A DNA stretch of 64,000 nt from Streptomyces sp. NBC_01750 (GCF_035918095.1 NZ_CP109137.1:7938001-8002000); one strand, 5' to 3'; positions 27,925 through 36,867 are shown, counted from the stretch's first letter. Notes: generated from the letters alone by a model not told the origin. Program-made: numbers and translations.

Positions 27925-28584
27925 ATGGCCCTCGGACGACTCCTGCACGGCGATCCGCAGACCACCACACGGGGAGAGACGATCGGCCCGGCTCGCGCCT
28001 ACGAGGTGTTCACGGCGGTCTTCTTCGGCGGGCGGCGGCACCGCGCGTTCTCCCGCCTGGTCGAACTCAGTGGTGCCCGCCCCGGGGACAAGGTGCTCGA
28101 CGTGGGATGCGGCACCGGCTACCTGACCCGGCTGGCCGCCGCGGCGGTGGCACCCGGCGGCAGCGCGGTGGGCATCGATCCCTCGCCCACCGTCATCGGC
28201 TACGCGCGGAGCAAAGCCGGCGCCGCCTGCACGTACGAGACCGGGGTTGCCGAGGCGCTCGAGATGCCGGACGCCTCCTTCGACGTGGTGGTCACCAGCC
28301 TGGCGATCCATCACATCCCGGCCGACGTGCGGCCCGCCGCGCTGCGCGAGATGTTCCGGGTGCTGCGCCCCGGGGGGCGACTGCTGCTCGCCGATTTCCG
28401 GCCGCCGCGCAGTCGGCTGGGCCGCCACCTGATCGGCGCGCTGACCGGCCCGGCGATGGAGAACAACCCGGTGGATCTCCTCGACGGACTCGCCGCCGAC
28501 GCCGGGTTCGAGGTGCGGGCGCGCGGCGATGTGAGGCCGCACCTGCGCTATGTACAGGCCAACCGGCCGGAAATCGTGCGGTGA
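27925..28584 (+). CDS. Class I SAM-dependent methyltransferase
   Basis: 219 aa. The SAM-binding motif I is VLDVGCGTGYLTRLAAAAV (near residue 57), followed by GIDPSPTVIGYARSK (acidic Asp of motif II), SFDVVVTSLAIHHIP and LRPGGRLLLADFRPP. This Methyltransf_11 or UbiE-like layout acts on small molecules. AAGGAGGGG lies just upstream of ATG 27925. Divergent to TetR and controlled by the palindromes. The next small gene overlaps its stop (GTGA). Confidence 0.85.
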   Translation: MALGRLLHGDPQTTTRGETIGPARAYEVFTAVFFGGRRHRAFSRLVELSGARPGDKVLDVGCGTGYLTRLAAAAVAPGGSAVGIDPSPTVIGYARSKAGAACTYETGVAEALEMPDASFDVVVTSLAIHHIPADVRPAALREMFRVLRPGGRLLLADFRPPRSRLGRHLIGALTGPAMENNPVDLLDGLAADAGFEVRARGDVRPHLRYVQANRPEIVR

Positions 28585-28769
28585 ACCGGATGCTGCACAT
28601 GAACCGCACTCTGCGGATTGCCTTCGCGCTGTTGCTGGTCGCGGGTGTCGCGGTGCACCTGTGGATCAGCACGCAGGTCGGGCTGGCGATGGTCGCCGTT
28701 GGTCTTGTGGCACATCTCGCCGCTGCTCTGGCGGGACGGCGGTGGCTGGCGCGGAACAGGTCCCGGTAG
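28581..28769 (+). CDS. Small membrane protein
   Basis: 62 aa from GTG 28581, whose TGA-overlapping context (GGTGAAC) couples it to the methyltransferase. Two hydrophobic helices (LRIAFALLLVAGVAVHLWIS and VGLAMVAVGLVAHLAAALAG) and a basic tail RRWLARNRSR. No known family; likely a membrane partner in the TetR-controlled operon. Confidence 0.6.
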   Translation: MNRMLHMNRTLRIAFALLLVAGVAVHLWISTQVGLAMVAVGLVAHLAAALAGRRWLARNRSR

Positions 28770-28783
28770 GGCACGCTCCCCGG

Positions 28784-29143
28784 TCAGTCGTGGTGCGGGG
28801 TGCCCGACAGATCGTGGTCGGCGTGGCTGAGTGCTTCGCCGACCAGGCGGGCAAGGTGGCCGTCGGTCAGCGCGTACACGACACGGCGGCCGTCCTTGCG
28901 GGCATCGACCAGGCCCGCGAGGCGCAACTTGGCCAGGTGCTGGCTGACCGCCGGGCGGGCGGCGCCGCAGGCGGCCGTCAGCGTGGTGACGTCCGCCTCG
29001 CCTTTGCCGAGAGTGTGCAGCAGCACCAGGCGCGTGCGGTCGGCGAGCAGGCCCAGGACCTCGGCGGCGCGGGCGAACTGCTCGGCGCCCGGATCTTGCG
29101 GATGCGAACCGTGCGCAGGTGATAGGTGCATGCGTGCGCTCAT
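28784..29143 (-). CDS. ArsR/SmtB family metal-responsive repressor
   Basis: 119 aa winged helix: LGLLADRTRLVLLHTLGKGE, recognition helix ARPAVSQHLAKLRLAGLVDA, wing KDGRRVVYAL. The C-terminal helix and tail hold EALSHADHDLSGTPHHD; this Glu/His cluster resembles the alpha-5 metal site of the nickel/cobalt sensors KmtR and NmtR. The start ATG 29143 lies within the candidate operator, suggesting a leaderless or very short 5' end. It is divergent to a CDF exporter. Confidence 0.8.
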   Translation of the reverse strand: MSARMHLSPAHGSHPQDPGAEQFARAAEVLGLLADRTRLVLLHTLGKGEADVTTLTAACGAARPAVSQHLAKLRLAGLVDARKDGRRVVYALTDGHLARLVGEALSHADHDLSGTPHHD

Positions 29144-29157
29144 ACGCACATAATGAG
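29139..29157. promoter_or_regulatory. Candidate ArsR operator
   Basis: CTCATACGCACATAATGAG, arms CTCAT/ATGAG with a 9-base spacer, spans the ArsR start codon and precedes the CDF start by 16 bases. This is the only inverted repeat between the two divergent genes. Confidence 0.5.
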
Positions 29158-29172
29158 CGGAGGCACGTCCCC

Positions 29173-30297
29173 ATGTCCACCTCCTGTCCCCGTCGGAAGG
29201 CCAGATTCGTGAGCCACCAGGCCGGACACACCCACCACCACGACCACGGACATCAGGATGCCCATGGCCATGGCGACAGCCGCCTGGCGCGGTGGCGGCA
29301 CCAGACCGGGCATCTGTTGAAACCGCACTCGCACGAGTCCGCCGACAAGATCGACAGCGCGCTGGAGTCTTCCACGAAGGGCATGCGGGCACTGTGGACA
29401 TCGCTGGTCGTGCTCGGCGTCACGGCGGTCGCGCAGGCCGTCGTCGTAGTGCTGTCCAGTTCGGTGGCACTGCTGGGCGACACCGTCCACAACGCCGCCG
29501 ACGCCCTGACCGCGCTGCCGCTCGGCGTCGCCTTCGTACTCGGCCGCCGCGCTGCCAACCGGCGCTTCACCTACGGTTACGGGCGGGCCGAGGACCTGGC
29601 CGGCATCGTCATCGTGCTGACCATCGCAGCCTCCGCCGCCTTCGCCGCCTGGACCGCGATCGACCGGCTGCTGAACCCCCAGGAAATCAGCTACCTGCCC
29701 GTGGTGGCGGCCGCGGCTGTCATCGGTTTCCTCGGCAATGAGTGGGTCGCCCGCTACCGCATCCGCGTCGGCCGCGACATCGGCTCGGCCGCACTGGTCG
29801 CCGACGGGCTGCATGCCCGTACTGACGGATTCACCTCACTCGCCGTGCTGTTGGGAGCGGGCGGTGCGGCAATCGGTTGGCAGCTCGCCGACCCGATCGT
29901 GGGGTTGGCTATCACTGCCGCGATACTCCTCGTCCTGCGCGACGCGTGCCGGGAGGTCTTCCGCCGGATCATGGATGCGGTCGACCCGGCCCTCGTCGAT
30001 GCCGCCGAGTATGCGTTGGAAGAGCTGCCGGGCGTACGGGCGGTCAGCGAACTGCGGCTGCGCTGGATCGGCCACCGCTTGCGCGCCGAGGTCGCGGTCG
30101 TCGTGGACGGGGAGCTGACCGTCCACGAGGCGCACCAGGTGGCCGTCGACGCTGAGCACGCCCTCATGCACGCAGTACCGAAACTGACAGCAGCCCTGGT
30201 CCACGCCGACCCGGCGCCGGTGCCAGGTGCCCCCGACCCGCATCTGGGCCTGGCGCATCACGGGTCTCAGTCTCCGGTAGGGGCGCCGTCCAGGTAG
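29173..30297 (+). CDS. Cation diffusion facilitator (CDF) efflux protein
   Basis: 374 aa metal/proton antiporter. His-rich N-terminus HTHHHDHGHQDAHGHGD (residues about 19-35), six membrane helices, and the metal site residues HNAADA in helix II and HARTDGF in helix V. The soluble C-terminal domain contains VHEAHQVAVDAEHAL. It exports Zn, Co or Ni out of the cytoplasm. ATG 29173 follows CGGAGG; GTG 29209 is a weaker alternative. Control by the divergent ArsR regulator is expected. Confidence 0.85.
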   Translation: MSTSCPRRKARFVSHQAGHTHHHDHGHQDAHGHGDSRLARWRHQTGHLLKPHSHESADKIDSALESSTKGMRALWTSLVVLGVTAVAQAVVVVLSSSVALLGDTVHNAADALTALPLGVAFVLGRRAANRRFTYGYGRAEDLAGIVIVLTIAASAAFAAWTAIDRLLNPQEISYLPVVAAAAVIGFLGNEWVARYRIRVGRDIGSAALVADGLHARTDGFTSLAVLLGAGGAAIGWQLADPIVGLAITAAILLVLRDACREVFRRIMDAVDPALVDAAEYALEELPGVRAVSELRLRWIGHRLRAEVAVVVDGELTVHEAHQVAVDAEHALMHAVPKLTAALVHADPAPVPGAPDPHLGLAHHGSQSPVGAPSR

Positions 30298-30869
30298 GGG
30301 CTGAGCGGCAGCGGGATTTTCTTGACGGTCGCCACATCGAGGGCGAGCGCAGCCGAGGAGGTCCCAGGGCGCCGCCCGGATGCCATACGCCAGGTGATCT
30401 TGACCCATGTGTCGGCGGGCGGCGCCAGTCACCGTGCATCCTGATCGTCAAGGACTGGGCGTCGGCGGCACAGCAGGCCACCAGTAGCCGAGTCAGGTAC
30501 GAACTTGTTAGACGACCACCGGAACCCAAGGGACGGGGCTCTGGGAGGGCTGGGTTCGCTGGCCTGGATGGTGCCCTTTTCGGCCCGTAGTTGGGCCTTG
30601 CCAGCTATCCCGCTGCCAGGCGTATTGGTCGGCGGCAACGGTCAGAAAGCTGCCCCGGCCCGGGGAGCGGGCCTCTGCGCGTTGGAAGGGAAATCCGCTG
30701 CGCGCAGGTCCGATCCGCTTCGGCGAGCTGGGGCGACGTAAGCCCGGTGCCTCACGCGTTGCCCCCTTGGGGACGGCCAGGGGACATGGAGGGGACACAA
30801 GGACCCGCACAGATCTGCGAACATCGAGCGAGGCCGGCGGCACGCACCCCATCTGACGAGGGGCTCAGG
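30298..30869. other. Intergenic region
   Basis: No supportable gene. An imperfect match to sequence near the att flanks (GGAAATCCGCTGCGCGCAGG at 30690-30709, compare 22736 and 53790) and GGGGACACAAGGA at about 30792 hint at another old element end. The last part is the promoter and leader of the next gene. Confidence 0.4.
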
Positions 30870-31370
30870 ATGCATCGTGACAAGCTCGGGATCTACCTGA
30901 ATGACCACCTGGCCGGTGCCACCTTCGGCATCGGGCTCGCGCAGCGCATCGCCCACCAGCACCGCCACTCGGCGCGCAGCGCCGACCTGGAGCGCATCTC
31001 CGACGAGATCGCCCAGGACCGGCAGACCCTGATCGAACTCATGGGCGCACTCGGCGTCCCCGCACGCCGCTACAAGGTCTACGGTGGCTGGGCGGCTGAG
31101 AGGCTGGGGCGCCTGAAACCAAACGGCGTCCTGTACCGGCGCTCCGGGCTGAGCACGTTCATCGAGCTCGAGACCCTGCGGCTGGGAGTCGAGGGGAAGA
31201 CCCTGATCTGGCGCACGCTGCTCGTCGTGGCCGCGGGGGAACCCCGTCTGGATGAGTCCCAGCTTCAAGAGCTGCTGGCCCGGGCGCGGGGCCAGATCGA
31301 CACGCTGGAGAAGCTGCGTCTCGCGGCAGCGGCGGCGATCTTCTCCACAGCGCGGGGAATGCCCGGGTGA
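30870..31370 (+). CDS. Helical protein of unknown function (ferritin-like)
   Basis: 166 aa starting MHRDKLGIYLNDHLAGATFG with GAGGGG upstream. Predicted four-helix bundle; conserved features HLAGATFGIGLAQRIAHQHR and LEELETLRLGVEGKTLIWR-like segments (actual ETLRLGVEGKTLIWRTLL). No metal-binding pattern can be confirmed. Similar proteins accompany stress regulators in Streptomyces. It ends convergently with the GAF-ANTAR genes. Confidence 0.6.
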   Translation: MHRDKLGIYLNDHLAGATFGIGLAQRIAHQHRHSARSADLERISDEIAQDRQTLIELMGALGVPARRYKVYGGWAAERLGRLKPNGVLYRRSGLSTFIELETLRLGVEGKTLIWRTLLVVAAGEPRLDESQLQELLARARGQIDTLEKLRLAAAAAIFSTARGMPG

Positions 31371-31439
31371 GCGCCTGCATGGAGCGATCGGCGAGCAGAT
31401 CGGGGGCGTAGCGGCCGGCGTGGAGCCCGGCGGGCAAGG

Positions 31440-32156
31440 TCAGGTGCTCAGGCCGGTGAGCGGTTCTGTGCCGTCGATGAAGGCGCGGGCCAGGTCGGAC
31501 AGGCGGCGGTTGTGTGAGCGGGCGTAGCCGCGCAGTGCGGTGAAGGCCTGTTCCATGTCGATGCCCTGGCGTTCGGCGAGTTTGCCTTTGGCCTGTTCGA
31601 TCAGCACACGGCTGTTCAGCGCGGTCTGCAGCTGCTCGTTCAAGACATTGCTGCGGTGGGTGGAGCGTTGTTGCAGGAGGCTGATGGTGGCGACGTCGGC
31701 CAGGGCCTGTGCGATGGGTGTGCCGACCGGGTCGAAGGGGCCGGGGTGGGTGCGGAAGAGGTTGAGGGCGCCGACGACTTCGTCCCGCAGACGCATCGGC
31801 ACGGCTTGGACTGCCGCGAACCCGCTGTGCTGGGCCTGCGCGACGAAGCGCGGCCAGCGGTCGGCCTGCGTGCTCAGGTCGGGGACGATCACCGGTGCGC
31901 CGGTGTGGAAGCATTCCAGGCAGGGGCCTTCGTCGTTCTGGAGCTGGAAGAGCTCGAGCAGGCGTACTTGTTCGCTGGAGGCGGCCATGACGCGGAGTTC
32001 GCCGTCCCGGTCCGCGAGCAGCACGCCGGCCGCGCTGGCGCCGAGCATGCCGACGCAGCGGTCGGTCAGCAGGCGCAGGAAGTCGATCAGGTCGAAGTCG
32101 GCGACCAGGTTGTCGGCCAGCTCGACGAAAGTCTTGGCGAGGAGCTGCTCATTCAT
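31440..32156 (-). CDS. GAF and ANTAR domain regulator
   Basis: 238 aa. N-terminal GAF sensor (about residues 15-160, with MLGASAAGVLLADRDGELRV and LQNDEGPCLECFHTG), then a C-terminal ANTAR RNA-binding domain: LNSRVLIEQAKGKLAERQGI and LRGYARSHNRRLSDLARAFI. ANTAR proteins bind paired hexaloop stems in nascent mRNA and block termination. ATG 32156 follows CAGAGGG. A second GAF-ANTAR gene lies upstream on the same strand. Confidence 0.9.
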   Translation of the reverse strand: MNEQLLAKTFVELADNLVADFDLIDFLRLLTDRCVGMLGASAAGVLLADRDGELRVMAASSEQVRLLELFQLQNDEGPCLECFHTGAPVIVPDLSTQADRWPRFVAQAQHSGFAAVQAVPMRLRDEVVGALNLFRTHPGPFDPVGTPIAQALADVATISLLQQRSTHRSNVLNEQLQTALNSRVLIEQAKGKLAERQGIDMEQAFTALRGYARSHNRRLSDLARAFIDGTEPLTGLST

Positions 32157-32240
32157 CGTGTACACCCTCTGTTGAGACTGGTCCCGCCGGAATGGGGCGG
32201 GAAATGCAGAGCAGTGCATCCATCGGCCCGTGCGGGGGTG

Positions 32241-32999
32241 TCAGGCATCGTCATTGTCTTGATCTGGATCCGTGTTCGGGGAGAAGCTGAGCCGGCGGGC
32301 GACCACGTCGGCGGCCACATCGGCGACCCGGCGCCCTTGGGCATAGGCATGGGCGCGGAGCCGGACGAAGGCTTCGTCGATGCCGACGCCGAGTTGGACC
32401 GTGAGTATGCCGGTGGCCTGGTCGATCTCGGCCCGGTAGCTGCCTAGGTCCTCGAAGCGCCCGTCCAGCAGCATTCCGCCGGTCGGCGCGCCAGTCTCGT
32501 CGATCTGCGTATCGAGCAGGACCAGAGTCGCGATATCGGCGAAGGCCAACGCGTCGGCCAGTTCCTCCGCGTCCAACTGAACCGGCACCCGGGAGTACAG
32601 GTCCAGAACTCCAGGACTGATCGCCCCTATTTGCAGGGGGAGCGCGAAGACGGCCAGTGCTCCGGCTTCCAAGGCGGCATCGGCGAACACGGGCCAGCGG
32701 TCTTGCAGTTCACCGGTCCGCAGATCTGACGTCAGGACGGCGGAGCTGTGCGTGAAGGCATCCACGCAGGGCCCCTCGCCCAGGGTGAGTTGCAGCTCTT
32801 CCAGTTGCTCGCTGATGTCGTCGGTGCTGCACAGCGGATGGCTGGCTGCGGTCCGGGACATCGCGGACACCCCGGCCCCGCCGACCGGCAGCGCGGCCAC
32901 GGCCGCGGTACACACGTCCACCACGCCGACCCGGGAGCCCCGTCGGGCTGTCTGCTCGGCGACCAGCGTCTGGATCCGGGCCGACCGGCTTTGAGGCAT
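32241..32999 (-). CDS. GAF and ANTAR domain regulator
   Basis: 252 aa. GAF domain (about 35-170: VVDVCTAAVAALPVGGAGVS, LQLTLGEGPCVDAFTHS) and ANTAR (YRAEIDQATGILTVQLGVG; AFVRLRAHAYAQGRRVADVA). The start ATG 32999 overlaps the GNAT stop by one base (TGATG), so it is translationally coupled; GTG 33011 is an alternative. Last gene of the STAS-GNAT-ANTAR operon. Confidence 0.85.
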   Translation of the reverse strand: MPQSRSARIQTLVAEQTARRGSRVGVVDVCTAAVAALPVGGAGVSAMSRTAASHPLCSTDDISEQLEELQLTLGEGPCVDAFTHSSAVLTSDLRTGELQDRWPVFADAALEAGALAVFALPLQIGAISPGVLDLYSRVPVQLDAEELADALAFADIATLVLLDTQIDETGAPTGGMLLDGRFEDLGSYRAEIDQATGILTVQLGVGIDEAFVRLRAHAYAQGRRVADVAADVVARRLSFSPNTDPDQDNDDA

Positions 33000-33661
33000 C
33001 ACCCGGGCCACCCAGTCCAGGCATGGCGGGCAAGCCCGTCCAGTCTCAGGGCCGTTCGCTCCCCAAGGGGAAGAACCAAGGCACGGAACATGGTGGGGCC
33101 GGGCGGCTTCCGCACCTCTCCGATGTCCCGCCAGCCCCAGGACCGGAAGGCAGCGAGGGACGGATGGTCGGCCTCATCGACCAGGGTGGCGCCGAGCGAC
33201 GCCTGGTGGTCGGTGAGCAGCCGTTGCTGCAGTGGGCGGGCGATGTCATCGTCCTCGTCGTGCGGAGCGACCAGGATCTTGGTAATCGCGAAGACATTGT
33301 CGGACTCGGTGAGTTGCTCGATGCTGGGCGGAAGTGCCCCGTCGAACCCGAGCCACCAGAAGCTGTCGCTCCGCACGGGGAATCCGAATGCGCATCCCAC
33401 CAAGGCAGTTGACTCCGCGATGGCCATGGCGAACCCAGGCCGCCGAATGTCGCCACTGAGGTGGTGCAGGAACTCTTCCCGGCTGCGGTTGCGGTGTCCC
33501 TCGCTCGGCGACAGGTCCGAGGACTCCAGGTACAGATCCGCCAGATCCTCACACAGCTCCTCGGCCTGCCAGCGGTTCACCCGGCGCAGCCGCACCGCAT
33601 CCATGGAAGACGACTCACGGTCGCCGGGTTTCCGCGGCTGCCTGTGCCGGGACCAGGTCAT
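32999..33661 (-). CDS. GNAT-like acetyltransferase
   Basis: 220 aa; EELCEDLADLYLESSD, FAMAIAESTALVGCAFGFPV and NVFAITKILVAPHDEDDDIA followed by DDIARPLQQRLLTDHQASLG resemble the GNAT fold (beta-4/alpha-3 acetyl-CoA region partly degenerate). SFRSWGWRDIGEV-type C-terminus (AAFRSWGWRDIGEV) is typical. ATG 33661 overlaps the STAS stop by 4 bases. A later ATG at 33604 (MDAVRLRRV) would trim a basic leader. Substrate unknown. Confidence 0.7.
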   Translation of the reverse strand: MTWSRHRQPRKPGDRESSSMDAVRLRRVNRWQAEELCEDLADLYLESSDLSPSEGHRNRSREEFLHHLSGDIRRPGFAMAIAESTALVGCAFGFPVRSDSFWWLGFDGALPPSIEQLTESDNVFAITKILVAPHDEDDDIARPLQQRLLTDHQASLGATLVDEADHPSLAAFRSWGWRDIGEVRKPPGPTMFRALVLPLGERTALRLDGLARHAWTGWPG

Positions 33662-34086
33662 GACAGCACACCGCCCGAGAGGGCAGGCACGGTCGGAGCA
33701 GGCCGATGCGGCGAGGCTGGAGGGGTCGGGACGAGTCCGTCCTGGAGAGGAGTGGGCAGGTGTCCGAACGGGGGGCCGCGGAGCAGGAAGCCGGAGTCGG
33801 TGAGTTCGATGAGGCGAGTCACCAGCGGCCGCGGGTAGTGCAGTTGGAGTGATCCACCGGCTGCGGTGGTCTGTTGTGACGCGTGGAGGAAAGTGTTGAG
33901 GCCGCTGCAGCCGCAGAAGGTGACAGGGGTGAGGTCGATGTCGATGGTGCGGATGCCGTCGCGCAGGCAGTGCTCCAGCGATTCGCGCACCAGCGGGGCC
34001 GTGTCGAGGTCGATCTCACCGGCCAGGGTGAGCAACGCCCGGCTCTCTCTGTCGTGCCGGTAGACCTTCAGCTGTGGAATGGGCAT
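33658..34086 (-). CDS. STAS-domain anti-sigma factor antagonist
   Basis: 142 aa starting MPIPQLKVYRHDRESRALLT. The STAS core is LAGEIDLDTAPLVRESLEHC, then IDIDLTPVTFCGCSGLNTFL; the phosphorylatable Ser lies in CGCSGLN, the position used in SpoIIAA/RsbV proteins. The C-terminal 40 residues are proline-rich. First gene of the operon with GNAT and ANTAR genes, so sigma-factor control and antitermination may be linked. No cognate kinase is nearby. Confidence 0.85.
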   Translation of the reverse strand: MPIPQLKVYRHDRESRALLTLAGEIDLDTAPLVRESLEHCLRDGIRTIDIDLTPVTFCGCSGLNTFLHASQQTTAAGGSLQLHYPRPLVTRLIELTDSGFLLRGPPFGHLPTPLQDGLVPTPPASPHRPAPTVPALSGGVLS

Positions 34087-34646
34087 GACGCCTCGGTTCA
34101 GGAGACCATCCGGGCAGCGGATGCGGCGGTGCCGGACTTCCGGCCCCTCGTGACGCGCTCCCGGTGGGGACATACTTTCGGCGGAGGCGGGCGAATGACG
34201 GTCCAACAGCCTGTGCATCAGGACATGGGACCCGCTCAGTTCCCTCCAGGGGGACGCACCGGGCGACCGGACGAAAGATCCGCTCCCCGCAGCCATCCGT
34301 GTTGAGCAACAACATGCCGCCGGGGTCTGGGACGTCCACACAGCAGCATAGTCCTCAGCCCGGGTCCGTGGACGGCCGAGAGCCCGTGTTCTCAGGGACT
34401 GGACTCTGCCCTGGAGGCGGCAACGCGTGCACATATCCGCGGGAATGTGATCGCAGCGGTGAACCGAAACGGGTCGCGAAGTCGTCGAGGTCAACACCTC
34501 CCTCAACGGCGTTCACTTGCCGGACGGCACGCGGAAGAGACCACCGAGAGCCGGGTGTACTGGCGCCACGCTCCGACGGGGGCGCGCCCGGTCGGCACCC
34601 CAGCGGAGCTGTGGCCGCCGACGACGGGTCCAAGCCGTCGCCTCGC
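34087..34646. other. Intergenic region
   Basis: Promoter region of the STAS operon; no domain recognised in either strand despite several open frames. Confidence 0.4.
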
Positions 34647-34829
34647 TCAGCGCCGGCGTCCGCGACCCCTGGGGGACCATCCGGACCCCACGCCGCCCGA
34701 GTGCACAGCGAGGAGGGCAAGCCCGACCAGCATCAGACTCGTCGGGCTGAAGATCGCCTCGGTCACCGTCTCGGTGACGTGAATGACGAAGGCGATGACG
34801 AAGAGCACGGCCGCCGCGAATGCCAGCAA
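34647..34829 (-). CDS. Small hydrophobic protein, TTG start
   Basis: 60 aa, MLAFAAAVLFVIAFVIHVTE then TVTEAIFSPTSLMLVGLALL: two membrane helices separated by a short acidic loop, and a basic tail. TTG start is supported by AGGAGAAG five bases upstream. Family unknown; Streptomyces encode many such proteins near stress loci. Confidence 0.6.
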   Translation of the reverse strand: MLAFAAAVLFVIAFVIHVTETVTEAIFSPTSLMLVGLALLAVHSGGVGSGWSPRGRGRRR

Positions 34830-34884
34830 CTGACTTCTCCTGCCAATGGACGGCGAACCACACGTGATTCCGGTGGCTGCGCCG

Positions 34885-35270
34885 CTATCGGTCGTCTTCC
34901 CTGTTGAAGGCCGAGCATTCGTTGACGACGAGCGTATGCGCGATGCCCGCCTGCGGGGGGCCGCACACCGCCGACCGCTCGGCGCAGCGGCAGGCTAGGC
35001 CGCGGAAGATTTCTTGCGTTCCGCGGGTCCCGGCGAAGCGGATGGTGGAGGACTTCGCCCGGAGAACCCGAAGCGTCATAGCCCTGCACCATCGTCGTCG
35101 GCCAACGCCGGACAACGTCTCCTGTCAACGGACCAGTAGGACCGGGAGTTCTGGGGCTTGAGCCGAGGCCGCTGGTGTGAGAAGCACCTTCGGTGAAGGC
35201 CAGGCCCGCCCCGGCCGGTGGCAGGAGACATGGTCCTCCCACCAGGACAGGGATAGTGGACCCTTCATTG
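34885..35270 (-). pseudogene. Decayed paralogue of the small membrane gene at 37188 and its 3' flank
   Basis: Segments LSWWEDHV (about 35240) match AWWEDHVLPPAEPPE of the intact gene at 37188-37370, and the DNA downstream of both (CTGTCAACG, TTCCGCGGG, AAGCG) is also similar over some 200 bp. Here the start and helix are lost and frame breaks occur. Duplicate remnant. Confidence 0.45.
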
Positions 35271-35424
35271 CAAGGGAACGGGCGTGAGCAGTGCCGCCTC
35301 CGGCCGCATTGCCCGAGGCGGGAGGGAATTGTGCCGTCTGGCGCTGACGCCGGGCTCGAAGGCCAACAACTGCCTCCAACTTCAGCGCAGACGGCCTCCC
35401 GCTCCAACCTGCATGGCCTGCCAC

Positions 35425-35850
35425 TCACATACGCAGCAGCCGCTCGGTGATCTCCCGGTACTGCCGCAGTGCGAGCCGCAGGTCCTCTGTCTTTGCTTCG
35501 GTGTCCTGGCTCTGCCAGCTCGCTCGGAGGGCGCGCCGCCGTTCGGCGAGTGTGTTCGTGAGGTGGGTGGTGACTTCGTCGAATGCGCTGTCTGCCTCCA
35601 CCACCGCCTGGCGCGGGCTGTCGACGAAGTTGTTGAGGGCCTGCTGGAGGCGCATGGCCAGCTTGTCCCGTTCCCCCTGGGGGAGCAACTGCGGCTCCGG
35701 GCCCGAGGTGCGGACGGGGCCGTCGGCGCTGATGACCGGCTCGCGTCGTTGCTGGTCCGGTTCGGTGCGAGGTGCGCGCGGGGCGCTCTGCGCAGCGGGA
35801 ACCGGGCTCTTGACCTGGGGCGGTTTTGCGTGTTCTGCGTTGTACGTCAT
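35425..35850 (-). CDS. Hypothetical protein
   Basis: 141 aa starting MTYNAEHAKPPQVKSPVPAA. Proline-rich, disordered first 55 residues; then a helical region DKLAMRLQQALNNFVDSPRQ and RQYREITERLLRM. The segment LNNFVDSPRQAVVEADSAFD repeats the pattern IQEQFVDSPQKAVIEADALL of the upstream protein, so the two share a helical module. ATGA overlap with the upstream gene couples them. Confidence 0.7.
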   Translation of the reverse strand: MTYNAEHAKPPQVKSPVPAAQSAPRAPRTEPDQQRREPVISADGPVRTSGPEPQLLPQGERDKLAMRLQQALNNFVDSPRQAVVEADSAFDEVTTHLTNTLAERRRALRASWQSQDTEAKTEDLRLALRQYREITERLLRM

Positions 35851-36467
35851 CGGGTGTCACTGCCCTTCGTGTGGTGGCGGCTGAGCGTCCACGGCGTGTG
35901 GCCGCGGTCGGCACGGGACTTCCGACGGCGTCCGCCCCAGTCCGCCGGCTGTTCTGTGATCAGTGCGTCGAAGAGGCCTCGGGCCTCGACCATGGCCTCC
36001 CGCATCTCTTCCGTGCCGCCCTGGCCACGGACCGCCGTGTGCACCCTGAGGTAGCCCTCGACATGGTCGGCGTGGTGCACCGAGATCGCGGCCGCCTGCT
36101 CCTCGAACTGCTCGCCGTCGGGGAAGCCCCGGTCCTTCGCCAGCCGCGCCAGCAGTGCGTCGGCCTCGATGACCGCCTTCTGCGGCGAGTCCACGAACTG
36201 CTCCTGGATTCCGGCCCACTGGGCCACGTACTGCTCGCGGGTCTCGGGCGGCAGCGGCTGCTCCTTGAGGGAACCGTGCCGCTTCACTCGCTCGTCGAGT
36301 TCCCGCTCTGCCGCCCTGGTGTCGCCGTCGTGGAGGGCGACGGCACGGTCGTACTCGGGGCCGAAGCGCCGCTTCAACCCGCGGCCGCCACCGTCCCGGC
36401 CGAGTCCGGCGAAGAGGGCGGCCGCCACGACAACGACGGCCACGGCAATGATCACAGCCATGAACAT
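35847..36467 (-). CDS. Membrane-anchored hypothetical protein
   Basis: 206 aa. N-terminal helix MFMAVIIAVAVVVVAAALFA anchors it; then a charged helical domain (GPEYDRAVALHDGDTRAAER, WAGIQEQFVDSPQKAVIEAD, FDALITEQPADWGGRRRKSR). The FVDSPQKAVIEAD module is shared with the downstream protein. ATG 36467 follows AGAGGG. The module is common in Streptomyces stress loci with CsbD and small membrane proteins; function unknown. Confidence 0.75.
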   Translation of the reverse strand: MFMAVIIAVAVVVVAAALFAGLGRDGGGRGLKRRFGPEYDRAVALHDGDTRAAERELDERVKRHGSLKEQPLPPETREQYVAQWAGIQEQFVDSPQKAVIEADALLARLAKDRGFPDGEQFEEQAAAISVHHADHVEGYLRVHTAVRGQGGTEEMREAMVEARGLFDALITEQPADWGGRRRKSRADRGHTPWTLSRHHTKGSDTR

Positions 36468-36599
36468 GGCTGCCCTCTCTGGCTCTCGTGTCGTAATTCG
36501 CTCTGCTTCATTCCCATCAACCCCTGTCGGCTCGTGCCCCGCATCGTTGCCTGCCGGGTGATGTTCACGCGACGTGAACACCACCCGGGGCGGTGGTGG

Positions 36600-36773
36600 T
36601 CAGCGCCTGAACGCGCCCTTGGCCTTCCCGCCGGACTGCTTCAGATTGCCGACGACTCGGTCGGTCTTCCCTTGCCTCTTCAGCCGCGGGTTGCGGGTGG
36701 CTCGGCCAAAGGACTCGGTGATCCGGCCCTTGAGTTCCTGTGCCTTGTTCCTGATCTTCTGTTCAAAGCTCAT
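36600..36773 (-). CDS. CsbD family stress protein
   Basis: 57 aa, MSFEQKIRNKAQELKGRITE, SFGRATRNPRLKRQGKTDRV, GNLKQSGGKAKGAFRR; the KGKxxEAxG-type CsbD pattern. ATG 36773 follows AGAGGA. CsbD proteins are induced by general stress; here basic and probably nucleic-acid or membrane associated. Confidence 0.85.
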   Translation of the reverse strand: MSFEQKIRNKAQELKGRITESFGRATRNPRLKRQGKTDRVVGNLKQSGGKAKGAFRR

Positions 36774-36867
36774 GACTGTCCTCTGCTCGCCTATGGGGTG
36801 GGGCTCCCGACGCGGGATTGCCGTACAACTCGCCATTCCCGCGGGTGGGGCTGCGGCCTGGTACGGA

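Noticed and set aside
30164..30529. Minus-strand 121-codon frame overlapping the CDF 3' end
   Set aside because: No recognisable domain, overlaps a confident gene and changes frame where similarity might exist.
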